Source: Lachnospiraceae bacterium
GTDB taxonomy: Bacteria > Bacillota > Clostridia > Lachnospirales > Lachnospiraceae
Assembly: GCA_910574715.1 (NCBI GenBank)
Contig: CAJTCH010000001.1
Coordinates: forward strand, 186,001 to 250,000
Direction: 5' to 3'
Length of the DNA: 64,000 nucleotides
Shown here one piece after another: positions 9,925-18,505 of this stretch (positions are counted from its first letter, which is position 1; each line of letters begins with the position of its first letter). Below the pieces are notes generated by a model. It was not told the DNA's origin, did not search any database, and worked only from the letters and a program-made list of their open reading frames with translations. Position numbers and translations under genes: made by a program.

Positions 9925-9963
9925 AAAAAAAGATACCATCGCCTGGAAGCAGGCGACGGTATC
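9925..9963 (-). terminator. terminator or attenuator between oppA and oppB
   Basis: On the minus strand a 14-bp stem with one G-U pair (9932-9945 with 9950-9963, loop CTTC) is followed by seven T residues (9925-9931). It lies right after the oppA stop and before oppB, a common way to make more binding protein than permease. A shorter hairpin, CGGGC-TTT-GCCCG (9903-9915), follows in the oppB leader. Confidence 0.88.
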
Positions 9964-9973
9964 TTCATGCTAC

Positions 9974-11647
9974 CTATCTTCCTTCAATATATACATACTT
10001 CAATCCAGAAGTAGATGTGAACTTCTCGTCCACATTCTTTACATAGCTGTAGCGGAATATATGCTGCATCTCATTGACAAGCGGACAGATATTGCATCCC
10101 TCGTTGAACAGGATCTGCTCTGCCTGGGAATAAAGGTCTACTCTCTTCGCCTCATCCATCTCTTTTCCTGCCTGATCGATCAATGCATCGAACTCCTCGT
10201 TCGACCAGCCTGTCGGGATATTACTGGAATTCTCTGTGGTAAACAGGGAGATCATGGACATTGGGTCGTCATAATCCGTACTCCAGGTCATGTTAGCCAT
10301 CTGGTACTCACCGCTGTTAGTCTTCTGCTGGAAAGTGGACCACTCGTTGAAATCCAGTTCAATATTGACGCCCAGGACGTCTTTGTACTTCTGCTGAACA
10401 TATTCTCCGTAATTACGCGCCCACTGGGTTGTCGCGCTCAGAGAATATTTTACCGTGATCTTGGAAGGATCGCTTCCCAGTCCCAACTCGTCCATTCCTT
10501 TAAGAAGCAGCTCTTTTGCGTCCTCTTCCTTCGCTATCTTCTCAAGCGGAGCCTCTACCTGATCCCGGTAATCGCCAAGCTCTCCTGTGGAAACTGCCTG
10601 CGGAACCCACCAGTACGCCGGGATATGCATATCCTGATAGATCGTCTTCGCCATATCCTCTCTGTCAACGGCAAGTACGAATGCCTTGCGCACATTCAGG
10701 TTGCTGAACAGTTCGTCATTCACATTGAAGAAATCATAACGCATGGAAGGAATCACTGCATCGATTCTGTCCACACCTTCCTTTTTGTCAAAACGGTTCA
10801 CCCATTCCTCCGTACCCGTAGAACACCAATCCAACTGACCGCTGTCAAAGGAGTTGAACACAGCCGTCTCATCATTGATGATCGCATAATTAATCTTATC
10901 AAGCTTCACATTTTCAGCGTCCCAGTAATTCTCATTCTTCACCAGCTTAATCTCAGAATTATGTGTCCAGCTCTCAATCTTAAAAGGTCCGTTTCCAACG
11001 AAATTCTCAGCCTCTGATCCATAAGTCTCTCCGTACTGCTCCGCGAAATCCTGACGTACCGGATAACATGCCCTCGTATCGGTCAGCGACATAAAATACG
11101 GGGTTGGAGCTTCCAGTGTGATCTCCAGCGTCTTGTCATCGACTGCTTTCACACCAAGTTCCTCCACAGAAGCTTCTCCGTTCACTACCTTGCTTCCGTT
11201 CTTGATGAAGCTGGCTGTAAAGAATGAGTTCGGGGAACCTGCGTCCGGGTTCAATGTCTGTGTAATACCATAAGCATAGTCTGCCGCTGTTACTTCCTGA
11301 CCGTCAGACCACTTATTGTCACGGATCTTGAATGTCCATACGGTGCCGTCTTCATTAGACTCCCAACTCTCGGCGCCCGCCGCCTCCCTTACCTGCTCTC
11401 CGTCCTTTTCAACCAGACGTGTCAGCGGCTCCATGGTGTTGATCAGGATGCCTCGGCTGTAATTGTCATTTCCTTTGATGGAATCGAGTGTGGAAGGCTC
11501 TGTCTGAAGATAAGTATTATAATACTGCTCCTCTCCGCCTCCGGATCCTCCGGACCCTCCGGATGATCCTCCGTCGCCTTTTCCACATGCCGCAAGCGAT
11601 AATGTCATTGTCGCCATAAGCAGTGATGCAATCAATTTCTTTTTCAT
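9974..11647 (-). CDS. oppA: oligopeptide-binding lipoprotein (OppA type)
   Basis: A 557-residue family-5 extracellular solute-binding protein. It begins with a lipoprotein signal peptide ending in the lipobox LAAC (Cys21), followed by a Gly/Ser-rich linker. The binding core starts near residue 40 and has the family features LTRLVEKDGEQVREAAGAES and WTFKIRDNKWSDGQEVTAADYAYG. It captures peptides outside the membrane for OppBCDF. Strong ribosome site AAAGGAGGT. The promoter region is packed with inverted repeats. Confidence 0.95.
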   Translation of the reverse strand: MKKKLIASLLMATMTLSLAACGKGDGGSSGGSGGSGGGEEQYYNTYLQTEPSTLDSIKGNDNYSRGILINTMEPLTRLVEKDGEQVREAAGAESWESNEDGTVWTFKIRDNKWSDGQEVTAADYAYGITQTLNPDAGSPNSFFTASFIKNGSKVVNGEASVEELGVKAVDDKTLEITLEAPTPYFMSLTDTRACYPVRQDFAEQYGETYGSEAENFVGNGPFKIESWTHNSEIKLVKNENYWDAENVKLDKINYAIINDETAVFNSFDSGQLDWCSTGTEEWVNRFDKKEGVDRIDAVIPSMRYDFFNVNDELFSNLNVRKAFVLAVDREDMAKTIYQDMHIPAYWWVPQAVSTGELGDYRDQVEAPLEKIAKEEDAKELLLKGMDELGLGSDPSKITVKYSLSATTQWARNYGEYVQQKYKDVLGVNIELDFNEWSTFQQKTNSGEYQMANMTWSTDYDDPMSMISLFTTENSSNIPTGWSNEEFDALIDQAGKEMDEAKRVDLYSQAEQILFNEGCNICPLVNEMQHIFRYSYVKNVDEKFTSTSGLKYVYIEGR

Positions 11648-11677
11648 AAATTGACCTCCTTTATGCTTTTGGTTTAT

Positions 11678-11806
11678 TTAGATATATACATTGTCTATAT
11701 CTAATATATCTTTTGTCTATTATAGCAAATACTATAGTTTTTGAATATAGATATTCAAAAAAATATGCAATTTTGTACAAATTGCATATTTTAAACTATA
11801 GTATTT
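11678..11806 (-). promoter_or_regulatory. oppA promoter with nested palindromes
   Basis: A -10 box TATAAT (minus strand) lies at 11719-11724; no good -35 is visible, which fits activator-dependent or repressed control. Immediately upstream, a 14-bp inverted repeat (11727-11740 and 11793-11806, AAATACTATAGTTT type) encloses two further palindromes: 11-bp arms at 11738-11761 and 13-bp arms with a 5-nt loop at 11761-11791. A fourth dyad (9-bp arms, TTAGATATA, 11678-11704) lies downstream of the -10 box. The RpiR regulator upstream is the obvious candidate binder. Confidence 0.6.
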
Positions 11807-11883
11807 ATTATATTTTACCAAAAAACTAATCCATCACTAATTAGGCAACCCTGTCCGCATATCCGGCGATCCGGGAACAGATA

Positions 11884-12738
11884 TTAAAAAAGTTCGCCAA
11901 ACTCCTTTCCCACTACACCCTCTTCCATACCGCCCTCGATCTTAACCGCTGACACCAGCATATTGATCATGGCCATAGGCGCAGAAGCCGTATTCAGAAA
12001 CATCCTGGTCGTACTGCGGACTGTCAGAAGCTTATCCGCATATTTCGCTACTCCCGCTCCCGGACTGTCCGTAATGCCGACTATCTTCGCTCCCTTCATC
12101 TTCGCATACTTTGTCATCTGTTCTGTCATAAAGTAATAATCTGGAAATGAAATCGCCACAAACAATGTATCTGCATCCAAAGCGGGGAGGACAGAGTAGA
12201 CACTTTCATTCAACTCAGTATTAACGATCATAGACGGAATCTGTGATCCTGCAAGATCTGAGGCAAGCCACTGACAGAGGATATGGGATAACCCTCTCCC
12301 GCATAATATGATCTTATGGTATTCAATGAAAAGCCTTGCCGTCTCCATAACCTGACGGCAGTCAAAATTCTTAATGTACTCTTCTATAAGGCACCGTTCT
12401 TCCATACATATCTCTGTTAGCAGACGCTCTTTATCACTCAGCTCATATTCGGGCAGCGCAGTATTAAAATAGTCGTTCTGTTTATATATATCCATCCGCC
12501 GGTTGACATTGATATACTTACGTACTTCATATTTCATTTCATTGAAGCTCTTATATCCCAGAACCTTACAGGTATTTAAGATGGTTATCTCTGTGATTCC
12601 CAGTTCCTTATTCAACTCCTTTAACGTGACAAATGCCATTGTGTCAATATTTTTTCTCATATAATCGGCAATCCGTCTTTGTTTCTTTGTCATAGAAGGA
12701 TATGTTTCTTCTATCCGCATCATAATATCCTTGTTCAT
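11884..12738 (-). CDS. MurR/RpiR-family transcriptional regulator
   Basis: A 284-residue regulator with an N-terminal HTH_6 domain (residues ~1-75, including KQRRIADYMRKNIDTMAFVTLKELNKELGI) and a C-terminal SIS domain (~residues 115-250, GRGLSHILCQWLASDLAG). SIS domains normally bind phosphosugars. The start at 12738 follows AGGATGGG; an upstream GTG at 12768 lacks a ribosome site. It stands upstream of oppA in the same direction, so it probably controls the opp-tld operon. An RpiR regulator on a peptide transporter suggests a sugar- or cell-wall-linked peptide signal (inference). Confidence 0.88.
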   Translation of the reverse strand: MNKDIMMRIEETYPSMTKKQRRIADYMRKNIDTMAFVTLKELNKELGITEITILNTCKVLGYKSFNEMKYEVRKYINVNRRMDIYKQNDYFNTALPEYELSDKERLLTEICMEERCLIEEYIKNFDCRQVMETARLFIEYHKIILCGRGLSHILCQWLASDLAGSQIPSMIVNTELNESVYSVLPALDADTLFVAISFPDYYFMTEQMTKYAKMKGAKIVGITDSPGAGVAKYADKLLTVRSTTRMFLNTASAPMAMINMLVSAVKIEGGMEEGVVGKEFGELF

Positions 12739-12868
12739 TACTTTGTCCCATCCTAATATGCTAAACACTTTAGTTCGTTATCGTGTTATTATACTATCAA
12801 TTTAAAATTTGCGCAATAGATAAAAACCATATGAACAAACCATGAACAAACCACAGTGATAACTAAGC

Positions 12869-12896
12869 AAAAAGGCTGCGCATGCTAAGCGCAGCC
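12869..12896 (-). terminator. terminator after the PHP phosphatase gene
   Basis: An 8-bp GC-rich stem (GGCTGCGC at 12874-12881 with GCGCAGCC at 12889-12896) is followed on the minus strand by five T residues (12869-12873). It ends the PHP gene and insulates the RpiR gene that follows. Confidence 0.85.
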
Positions 12897-12956
12897 CCTC
12901 ATTTTCACCGCCCGTGTCGCGATAAAGCTTGGCGCTCTGTCAGGATGAATCCCACC

Positions 12957-13760
12957 TTACGGCAGCTTCTTAAACTCTGCCTTGCGCCCAACAAACTCTG
13001 TATAATACCGAAATCCGCAGCTCTTCAAGATCTCCGGCACCTTCTGGAAGTCATAGGCGACGTGCTCCGGCTTATGGGCATCTGCCCCGATCGTCAAGAT
13101 CTCCCCGCCAAGCTCCCGATAACGCCTAAGCACATCCTTATGCGGATGTGCGTAAGGAAGGCCGTATTTTAGCCCCGCGGTATTCAGTTCGATCCCTTTC
13201 CCGTGCTCGATCAGATACCGCAGGATCTGATCGATGATATCTCCAAATCTTCTATAAGAATATTCCTCTTCCTTATGCCTTCCATAGCGGGTCACATAGT
13301 CCAGGTGTCCCAGCACATCGAAGTCCTCCACCTTCCGGATATTCTCATAGGTCTCCAAGAAAGTCTCTTCATATGCATCCGCATCACTGCGCCCTTCAAA
13401 GAACTCCTTATAGTACGGATCCCTGGAACCAATCAGATGGACGGATCCAATCACGAAATCAAACGGATTCTGCCCCACATACTCCCGGTAATAGGCACCA
13501 AGATGCGGCTGCAATCCGATCTCCACACCGATCCGCACCGGAATCCTGGTCCGGTATTGCTCCTGCAATACCCTCATCCGGTCAAAATATTCCTTCACGT
13601 CGAAGGTCCACTGGTTCCCTTCACTTATATAGTCCTTATCCTCATGGTCCGTAAAACAGACCGCATCTAATCCCTTCGCAAGGGCGCTGTCTATCATATC
13701 CTCCGGATTCGCATCAGAATCCAAGGAAAATCCTGTGTGCATGTGGCAATCTGACAGCAT
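12957..13760 (-). CDS. PHP-domain histidinol-phosphatase (HisJ family)
   Basis: A 267-residue PHP-fold phosphoesterase. Metal-binding motifs are present in order: DCHMHTGFSLDSD (residues 4-16), CFTDHED, GVEIGL, GSVHLI, LGHLDY and GADAHKPEHV near the C terminus. HisJ-type members hydrolyse L-histidinol phosphate in histidine synthesis. No other his gene is nearby, so the in vivo substrate could be another phosphoester. The ATG at 13760 follows AAGGTGAG. A possible promoter with TATACT on the minus strand is at 13800-13805. It lies in the same direction as the glycerol operon but 105 nt beyond its last gene. Confidence 0.82.
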   Translation of the reverse strand: MLSDCHMHTGFSLDSDANPEDMIDSALAKGLDAVCFTDHEDKDYISEGNQWTFDVKEYFDRMRVLQEQYRTRIPVRIGVEIGLQPHLGAYYREYVGQNPFDFVIGSVHLIGSRDPYYKEFFEGRSDADAYEETFLETYENIRKVEDFDVLGHLDYVTRYGRHKEEEYSYRRFGDIIDQILRYLIEHGKGIELNTAGLKYGLPYAHPHKDVLRRYRELGGEILTIGADAHKPEHVAYDFQKVPEILKSCGFRYYTEFVGRKAEFKKLP

Positions 13761-13865
13761 AATCTCACCTTCTCAACTCTTTAATATCGTGCCGGATTCA
13801 GTATAACATAACCGGATACCAAAGTCTATGCTATTTGACGAAGGAAAGAAAGCTATGGAATACCT

Positions 13866-14219
13866 CTACGCTTCCCCGGTTGCCACGATATCGACACCGG
13901 TGCCGCACACATTCTCGATCAGTACATCATACACCCTAACCGGCGCTTCTGCCGCACTTCCCCGAATCGCCTCCATACAATCCATGATCTTCTCCTTCGG
14001 CACCGGTTTGGCGGAGCGCACCGGAATCACCGGATTCTTCCCGCCCTCAAGCCTCATCGTAGTCGTAAGGATCCTGACCGGATGTGCGAATTCAGCGGAT
14101 GCGTACTGCTCCCCTCTCTTACAGGTATGCCCGGTGATACTTTCGATCTTCTCACCCTCTCCTTCCACGGTGATCCTGCATCCCATCGGGCATACAGTAC
14201 AGATGATCTCCTTCTTCAT
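13866..14219 (-). CDS. DUF1667 protein of the glycerol operon
   Basis: A 117-residue protein with cysteines in CTVCPMGC (residues 7-14) and HTCKRGEQYA, the pattern of DUF1667. These proteins are found next to GlpA-like and FAD-dependent oxidoreductases in clostridia and are thought to be a small, possibly metal- or Fe-S-binding, partner subunit. The ribosome site AAAGGAGGG overlaps the end of the preceding gene. Last gene of the operon that starts with the EutH-like transporter. Confidence 0.88.
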   Translation of the reverse strand: MKKEIICTVCPMGCRITVEGEGEKIESITGHTCKRGEQYASAEFAHPVRILTTTMRLEGGKNPVIPVRSAKPVPKEKIMDCMEAIRGSAAEAPVRVYDVLIENVCGTGVDIVATGEA

Positions 14220-14224
14220 AACGG

Positions 14225-15487
14225 TTATCCCTCCTTTACCACCTCAACGGTCACTTCATTCTCTTCAATATCCTTCGTATGGATCTCTATATGCTCCATC
14301 TCACCCGGGTTCACCCGCGCCGCTTTCCTTGACGCTAATATCTTATCCCCTGACTTTGCCCGGATGGTCACCTTCTCATCTGGATGAAGCACACGGAAGT
14401 AGAGGCTCACCGTCTCGTCCTCATCTGCAGCGCTGACCGACTGGGGACACAGATAACGGACATTTCCGCCCGGCATATTTTCCACTCTCTTTGTCTCCCT
14501 GGCAAGACATCCCATCGCATATCTTGCGGCATAAGCTCCGGCCCTCCGGCTCTCCACGCTTACATTATCCGCTAAATCGTTGACATGCACCACATTGCCG
14601 CAGGCAAATATATTCTCTGCGGAGGTCTGCATATACTGGTTCACCTTCGGCCCGTTGGTGACCGGGGAGATCTCTATATCAGCCTTCCTGGTAAGTTCAT
14701 TTTCCGGGATCAGCCCTACAGACAGCAAGAGCGTATCACATTCCAGATATCTCTCGGTTTCTTTTATCGGCTTTTTATCCGCGCCCACCTGCGCGAAATG
14801 GACTCCTTCCACCCTCTGATAACCGTCGATCTTCGTGATGGTATGGGACAGATACAACGGTATGCCGAAATCATCCAGACATTGTACCTTATTCCTCGTA
14901 AGCCCCGCCAGATAGTCCATCAGCTCGATCACCGCCAGAACCTCCGCGCCCTCAAGTATCATCCTGCGCGCCATGATCATCCCGATATCCCCGGAACCAA
15001 GGATCACGACCCGTTTTCCCACCATCTGGTTCTGGCGGTTTACGAGCCTCTGGGCGGCCCCGGCCGTGTAGACTCCTGCCGGACGACTTCCCGGTATCAT
15101 AATATTGGCCCTCGTCCGTTCTCTGCATCCCATGGCAAGGATGATGCTTGCCGCATGGACCGTCGTCAGACCATGCTCCCGGTTCACACAGAGAATCTCT
15201 CCTTCCTCCTTCCTGATCTCAAGAACCATAGAATTCAGCAGGAATTCTACGCCCCTTTCGGCCGCTTCCCTGGCGAATCTTGCCGCATACTCTGGTCCCG
15301 TAAGCTCTTCCTTGAAATATGTAAGTCCGAATCCGGGATGGATACACTGCTGCAGGATCCCTCCGATACTCTCATCCCGTTCGATCACCAGAACTTCCCC
15401 GGATCCCTCTTTCTTTGCTGCAACGGCTGCCGATAAACCTGCCGGGCCGCCGCCGATCACCGCTACGTCACATTCTACTCTATACAT
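14225..15487 (-). CDS. FAD/NAD-dependent oxidoreductase of the glycerol operon
   Basis: About 420 residues. The FAD dinucleotide fold DVAVIGGGPAGLSAAVAA is at the N terminus and a second Rossmann fold (VVILGSGDIGMIMARRM) near residue 165 should bind NAD(P). The CGNVVHVNDLADNVS segment is typical of the HcnA/GlpB-like or thioredoxin-reductase-like partner of anaerobic glycerol-3-phosphate dehydrogenases. The ATG at 15487 suits the GAGGGAG ribosome site better than the ATG 6 nt upstream, which is too close to it. It overlaps the GlpA-like gene by 8 nt, suggesting coupled subunits passing electrons from glycerol-3-phosphate. Confidence 0.85.
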   Translation of the reverse strand: MYRVECDVAVIGGGPAGLSAAVAAKKEGSGEVLVIERDESIGGILQQCIHPGFGLTYFKEELTGPEYAARFAREAAERGVEFLLNSMVLEIRKEEGEILCVNREHGLTTVHAASIILAMGCRERTRANIMIPGSRPAGVYTAGAAQRLVNRQNQMVGKRVVILGSGDIGMIMARRMILEGAEVLAVIELMDYLAGLTRNKVQCLDDFGIPLYLSHTITKIDGYQRVEGVHFAQVGADKKPIKETERYLECDTLLLSVGLIPENELTRKADIEISPVTNGPKVNQYMQTSAENIFACGNVVHVNDLADNVSVESRRAGAYAARYAMGCLARETKRVENMPGGNVRYLCPQSVSAADEDETVSLYFRVLHPDEKVTIRAKSGDKILASRKAARVNPGEMEHIEIHTKDIEENEVTVEVVKEG

Positions 15488-16943
15488 ATCCATTCTCCCT
15501 CTGCTTTTTGTTCCTTCCGGTTACCATATAAGATCCTTTCAGATTCTTCTCCACCTGGTCTGCCGGAATCTCCAACTCCCTTGCCAGGATCTCGATCACC
15601 TTCGGACCGCAGAAGCCTCCCTGGCACCGTCCCATTCCGGCTCTTACTCGTCTTTTCACCGCATCCACGGTTCTCGCTCCAAGTGGCCGGCGGATCGCAT
15701 CTACGATCTCGCCTTCCGTAATAGTCTCACAACGGCAGATGATCGTTCCGTACAGAGGATTCTCCCGAATGACGGCCTCCTGTTCTTCCTCCGTCATCTT
15801 GTGGAAACACGGAATTCCCTTCCTCGTCTTCTTGAAATCATCCTTTAAAATGAGATTTAGCCCGATCTCTTTTAATTTTTCCGTCACATATTTGCCCATG
15901 GCTACGGACAGGGTAAGCCCCGTTGAACGCACGCCCGACAGGTTCACATAGCCTTTCAGATCGTCATAGACATCCACATGAAGCCCCTCCGGATTCCGGT
16001 TAGGGCGAAGTCCGCTGTACTGTGTGATGGTATCCCGGATATTGACACTAGGGATCATCTTCCTTACATCCTCATATATGCTGTCAAGCCCCTCGGCCGT
16101 CACGGACACATCCACCTTGTTATCCAAATCCTCAGCCGTAGGTCCCACCAGCATATTGCCGTGGATGGTCGGCGTCATTAATTTCCCCTTTGTGATCTTC
16201 GTCGGGATCGGCAGTACGATATTCTTTACCTTACAATTCGTATTCTTATCCAAGATATAGAACTGGCCTCTTCTTGCCACCACCTTATAATCCGCCTTCC
16301 CGACCATTGCCGCGATGTCGTCGCAGTGGAGGGCGGCGGCATTTACCACATAAGAAGTCTCGATCTCCCCCTGTGTTGTCACTACCGCAGTCACAGATCC
16401 CTCCGCAGTCCTGATATCGGTTACTTCCGTGTTCAGCATAAAGTCTACGCCGTTTTCATTTGCATTTTCCGCAAGGGCCTGCACGAGGATGAACGGGTCG
16501 ATAATGCTCTCACGCGGGATATATAACCCCCCTTTGACTTCCGGGTTCAGCTCCGGCTCTTTCAGAAGAAGTTCCTCTCTGGACAAATACTCCACGTCAT
16601 ACACATGGTTCTGGAATGCCTTCTCCTTGATCGCCGGAAGCTTCTCGAACTGTTCCCCGGTAAATGCCGGCAGCACCGCGCCGATCCGTTCAAACGGGAT
16701 GTCCAGATCCTTGGTCAGTTCATCATACATGGGATTGGCAGCCACCACAAGCTGAGACTCCAGCGTACCCGGCGCGGCGTCATACCCAGTATGGATGATG
16801 GCGCTGTTGGACTTAGACGCGTCTCCGCCGATATCATCCCTCTTATCTACCACCGTTACATGGACTTGATATTTGGACAATTCCCTTGCGACGGCGCAGC
16901 CCACTGCGCCTGCTCCTATCACTACTACATCTGTCTTCTGCAT
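15480..16943 (-). CDS. glpA: GlpA-like glycerol-3-phosphate dehydrogenase with BFD-type 2Fe-2S domain
   Basis: A 487-residue flavoprotein. The DAO-type FAD-binding fold VVVIGAGAVGCAVARELSK is at residues ~6-24. The C-terminal ~60 residues form a bacterioferritin-associated-ferredoxin-like domain with CRC and CQGGFC, which should hold a 2Fe-2S cluster. It would oxidise glycerol-3-phosphate, made by the glycerol kinase upstream, to dihydroxyacetone phosphate. Start at 16943 follows AGGAGGGAG; the ATG at 17054 would overlap glpK and adds an unrelated leader. The symbol is by analogy: related L-2-hydroxyglutarate oxidase-like proteins share the fold, and the glpK context decides. Confidence 0.85.
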   Translation of the reverse strand: MQKTDVVVIGAGAVGCAVARELSKYQVHVTVVDKRDDIGGDASKSNSAIIHTGYDAAPGTLESQLVVAANPMYDELTKDLDIPFERIGAVLPAFTGEQFEKLPAIKEKAFQNHVYDVEYLSREELLLKEPELNPEVKGGLYIPRESIIDPFILVQALAENANENGVDFMLNTEVTDIRTAEGSVTAVVTTQGEIETSYVVNAAALHCDDIAAMVGKADYKVVARRGQFYILDKNTNCKVKNIVLPIPTKITKGKLMTPTIHGNMLVGPTAEDLDNKVDVSVTAEGLDSIYEDVRKMIPSVNIRDTITQYSGLRPNRNPEGLHVDVYDDLKGYVNLSGVRSTGLTLSVAMGKYVTEKLKEIGLNLILKDDFKKTRKGIPCFHKMTEEEQEAVIRENPLYGTIICRCETITEGEIVDAIRRPLGARTVDAVKRRVRAGMGRCQGGFCGPKVIEILARELEIPADQVEKNLKGSYMVTGRNKKQRENGYV

Positions 16944-17008
16944 GTTTCTCCCTCCTGTTTTCTGCCTGCGGCCAATCTGCACAGCAAACCGGCCGCAGGC
17001 CATCAAGC

Positions 17009-18505
17009 TTAATTCTCTTCCCAGTCCTTGGCACGCTCCACCGCCTTGTGCCATTTATCCAGAAGCTTCTTCCTGGTCTTCTCATCCATGGACGGCTCAT
17101 AGCGCTTCCTTAATCTCCATTTGCCCTTGATATCATTCAGGCTCTTGAACTCACCGACACCATAGGCAGCCAAGTACGCCGCCCCAAGCGCCGTCGTCTC
17201 CGTGATCTCCGGAACATCCACCGGAATTCCCAGGATATCCGCCTGGAACTGCATCAGGAATTCATTCACGGAGGCTCCGCCGTCCACCCGCATCACTTCG
17301 ATCTCAATACCGGAATCCCCAATCATCACATCCAGGTTATCCTTCACCTGATACGCCATACTCTCAAGCGTCGCCCTCACAATATGCTCTCTCGTGGTTC
17401 CTCCAGTCACACCAACCATCGTTCCTCTCGCATACTGATCCCAATGGGGCGCCGCAAGACCGGAGAATGCCGGCACGAAGAACACTCCGCCCGTATCCTC
17501 CACACTTTCTGCCATCGCTTCCGTATCCTTCGCATGCTCGATAATCCGAAGCTTATCCCTAAGCCACTGGACTGCCGCCCCAGCGATATAGATCCCGCCA
17601 TCCAGAGCGAAGGTCATATGCCCCTGATCCAATCCCCAGCCTACCGTAGTCAGCAGCCCGTTTGCCGAATAAATAGGCTTATCTCCTGTATTCATCAGCA
17701 TGAAACAGCCGGTTCCATATGTGGTCTTAACCGTTCCCGGTTCAAAACACGCCTGCCCGAATAGCGCTGCCTGCTGATCCACCACAGAGCCGGAGATGGG
17801 GATACCCGCGCCGAAGAAATCCAGCGGATCCGTATATCCATATACCTCGGCGCTGTCCCTGATCTCTGGAAGAATGGATCTTGGAATCCCAAGGATATCA
17901 AGGATCTCCTGATCCCATTCACCCGTGTGTACGTTAAAGAGCATGGTTCTCGACGCCGTAGACTGATCCGTCACAAATACCTTCCCGTGAGTCATCTTCC
18001 AGATCATCCAAGTATCCAGAGTTCCCGCATTGATCCTGCGAGCCTCTATCTTCTCCTTCACACCGGGTACATGGTCGATGATCCATCTGATCTTCGTCGC
18101 GCTGAAATACGCATCCACCACAAGCCCTGTCTTCTCGCGTATCATATCTCCGTGCTTCTCGCCGATCACATCGGCTTCCCTTGCCGTCCGCTTATCCTGC
18201 CATACGATTGCATTATAGACCGGCACTCCCGTCACATTATCCCACAGCACCACGGTCTCCCCCTGATTGTCAAGGCCGATACAGGTAACCTCTTCCATAT
18301 TGATATCGGCCTCCTTTGCCGCCATATCTATGGATTCCAGTATCTTCTCCCAGATCTCCATAGGATCATGCTCTACCCATCCCGGCTGCGGGAAATGCTG
18401 TGTGTGCTCCTTATATCCCCTTGAGAGGCAGTTCCACTCTTCGTCAAGGACCAATACTGTCGTCCCGGTCGTTCCCTGGTCGATCCCCATATAATATTTA
18501 CTCAT
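17009..18505 (-). CDS. glpK: glycerol kinase
   Basis: A 498-residue FGGY-family kinase, the usual length. The N-terminal phosphate loop GIDQGTTGTTVLVLD, the glycerol-site region WQDKRT, the FGGY signatures and the C-terminal DGGASVNEFLMQFQADI motif are all present. It phosphorylates glycerol to glycerol-3-phosphate. Start at 18505 follows AGGAGGAG within the end of the EutH-like gene, an 8-nt overlap that indicates coupling. The next gene is the GlpA-like dehydrogenase. Confidence 0.96.
   Translation of the reverse strand: MSKYYMGIDQGTTGTTVLVLDEEWNCLSRGYKEHTQHFPQPGWVEHDPMEIWEKILESIDMAAKEADINMEEVTCIGLDNQGETVVLWDNVTGVPVYNAIVWQDKRTAREADVIGEKHGDMIREKTGLVVDAYFSATKIRWIIDHVPGVKEKIEARRINAGTLDTWMIWKMTHGKVFVTDQSTASRTMLFNVHTGEWDQEILDILGIPRSILPEIRDSAEVYGYTDPLDFFGAGIPISGSVVDQQAALFGQACFEPGTVKTTYGTGCFMLMNTGDKPIYSANGLLTTVGWGLDQGHMTFALDGGIYIAGAAVQWLRDKLRIIEHAKDTEAMAESVEDTGGVFFVPAFSGLAAPHWDQYARGTMVGVTGGTTREHIVRATLESMAYQVKDNLDVMIGDSGIEIEVMRVDGGASVNEFLMQFQADILGIPVDVPEITETTALGAAYLAAYGVGEFKSLNDIKGKWRLRKRYEPSMDEKTRKKLLDKWHKAVERAKDWEEN

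Noticed and set aside
9746..11017. 423-codon open frame on the plus strand across oppB/oppA
   Set aside because: It is antisense to two well-supported transporter genes, has no ribosome site and no recognisable domain.
14585..15436. 283-codon open frame on the plus strand
   Set aside because: Antisense to the FAD-dependent oxidoreductase; composition and lack of start signals mark it as a shadow.
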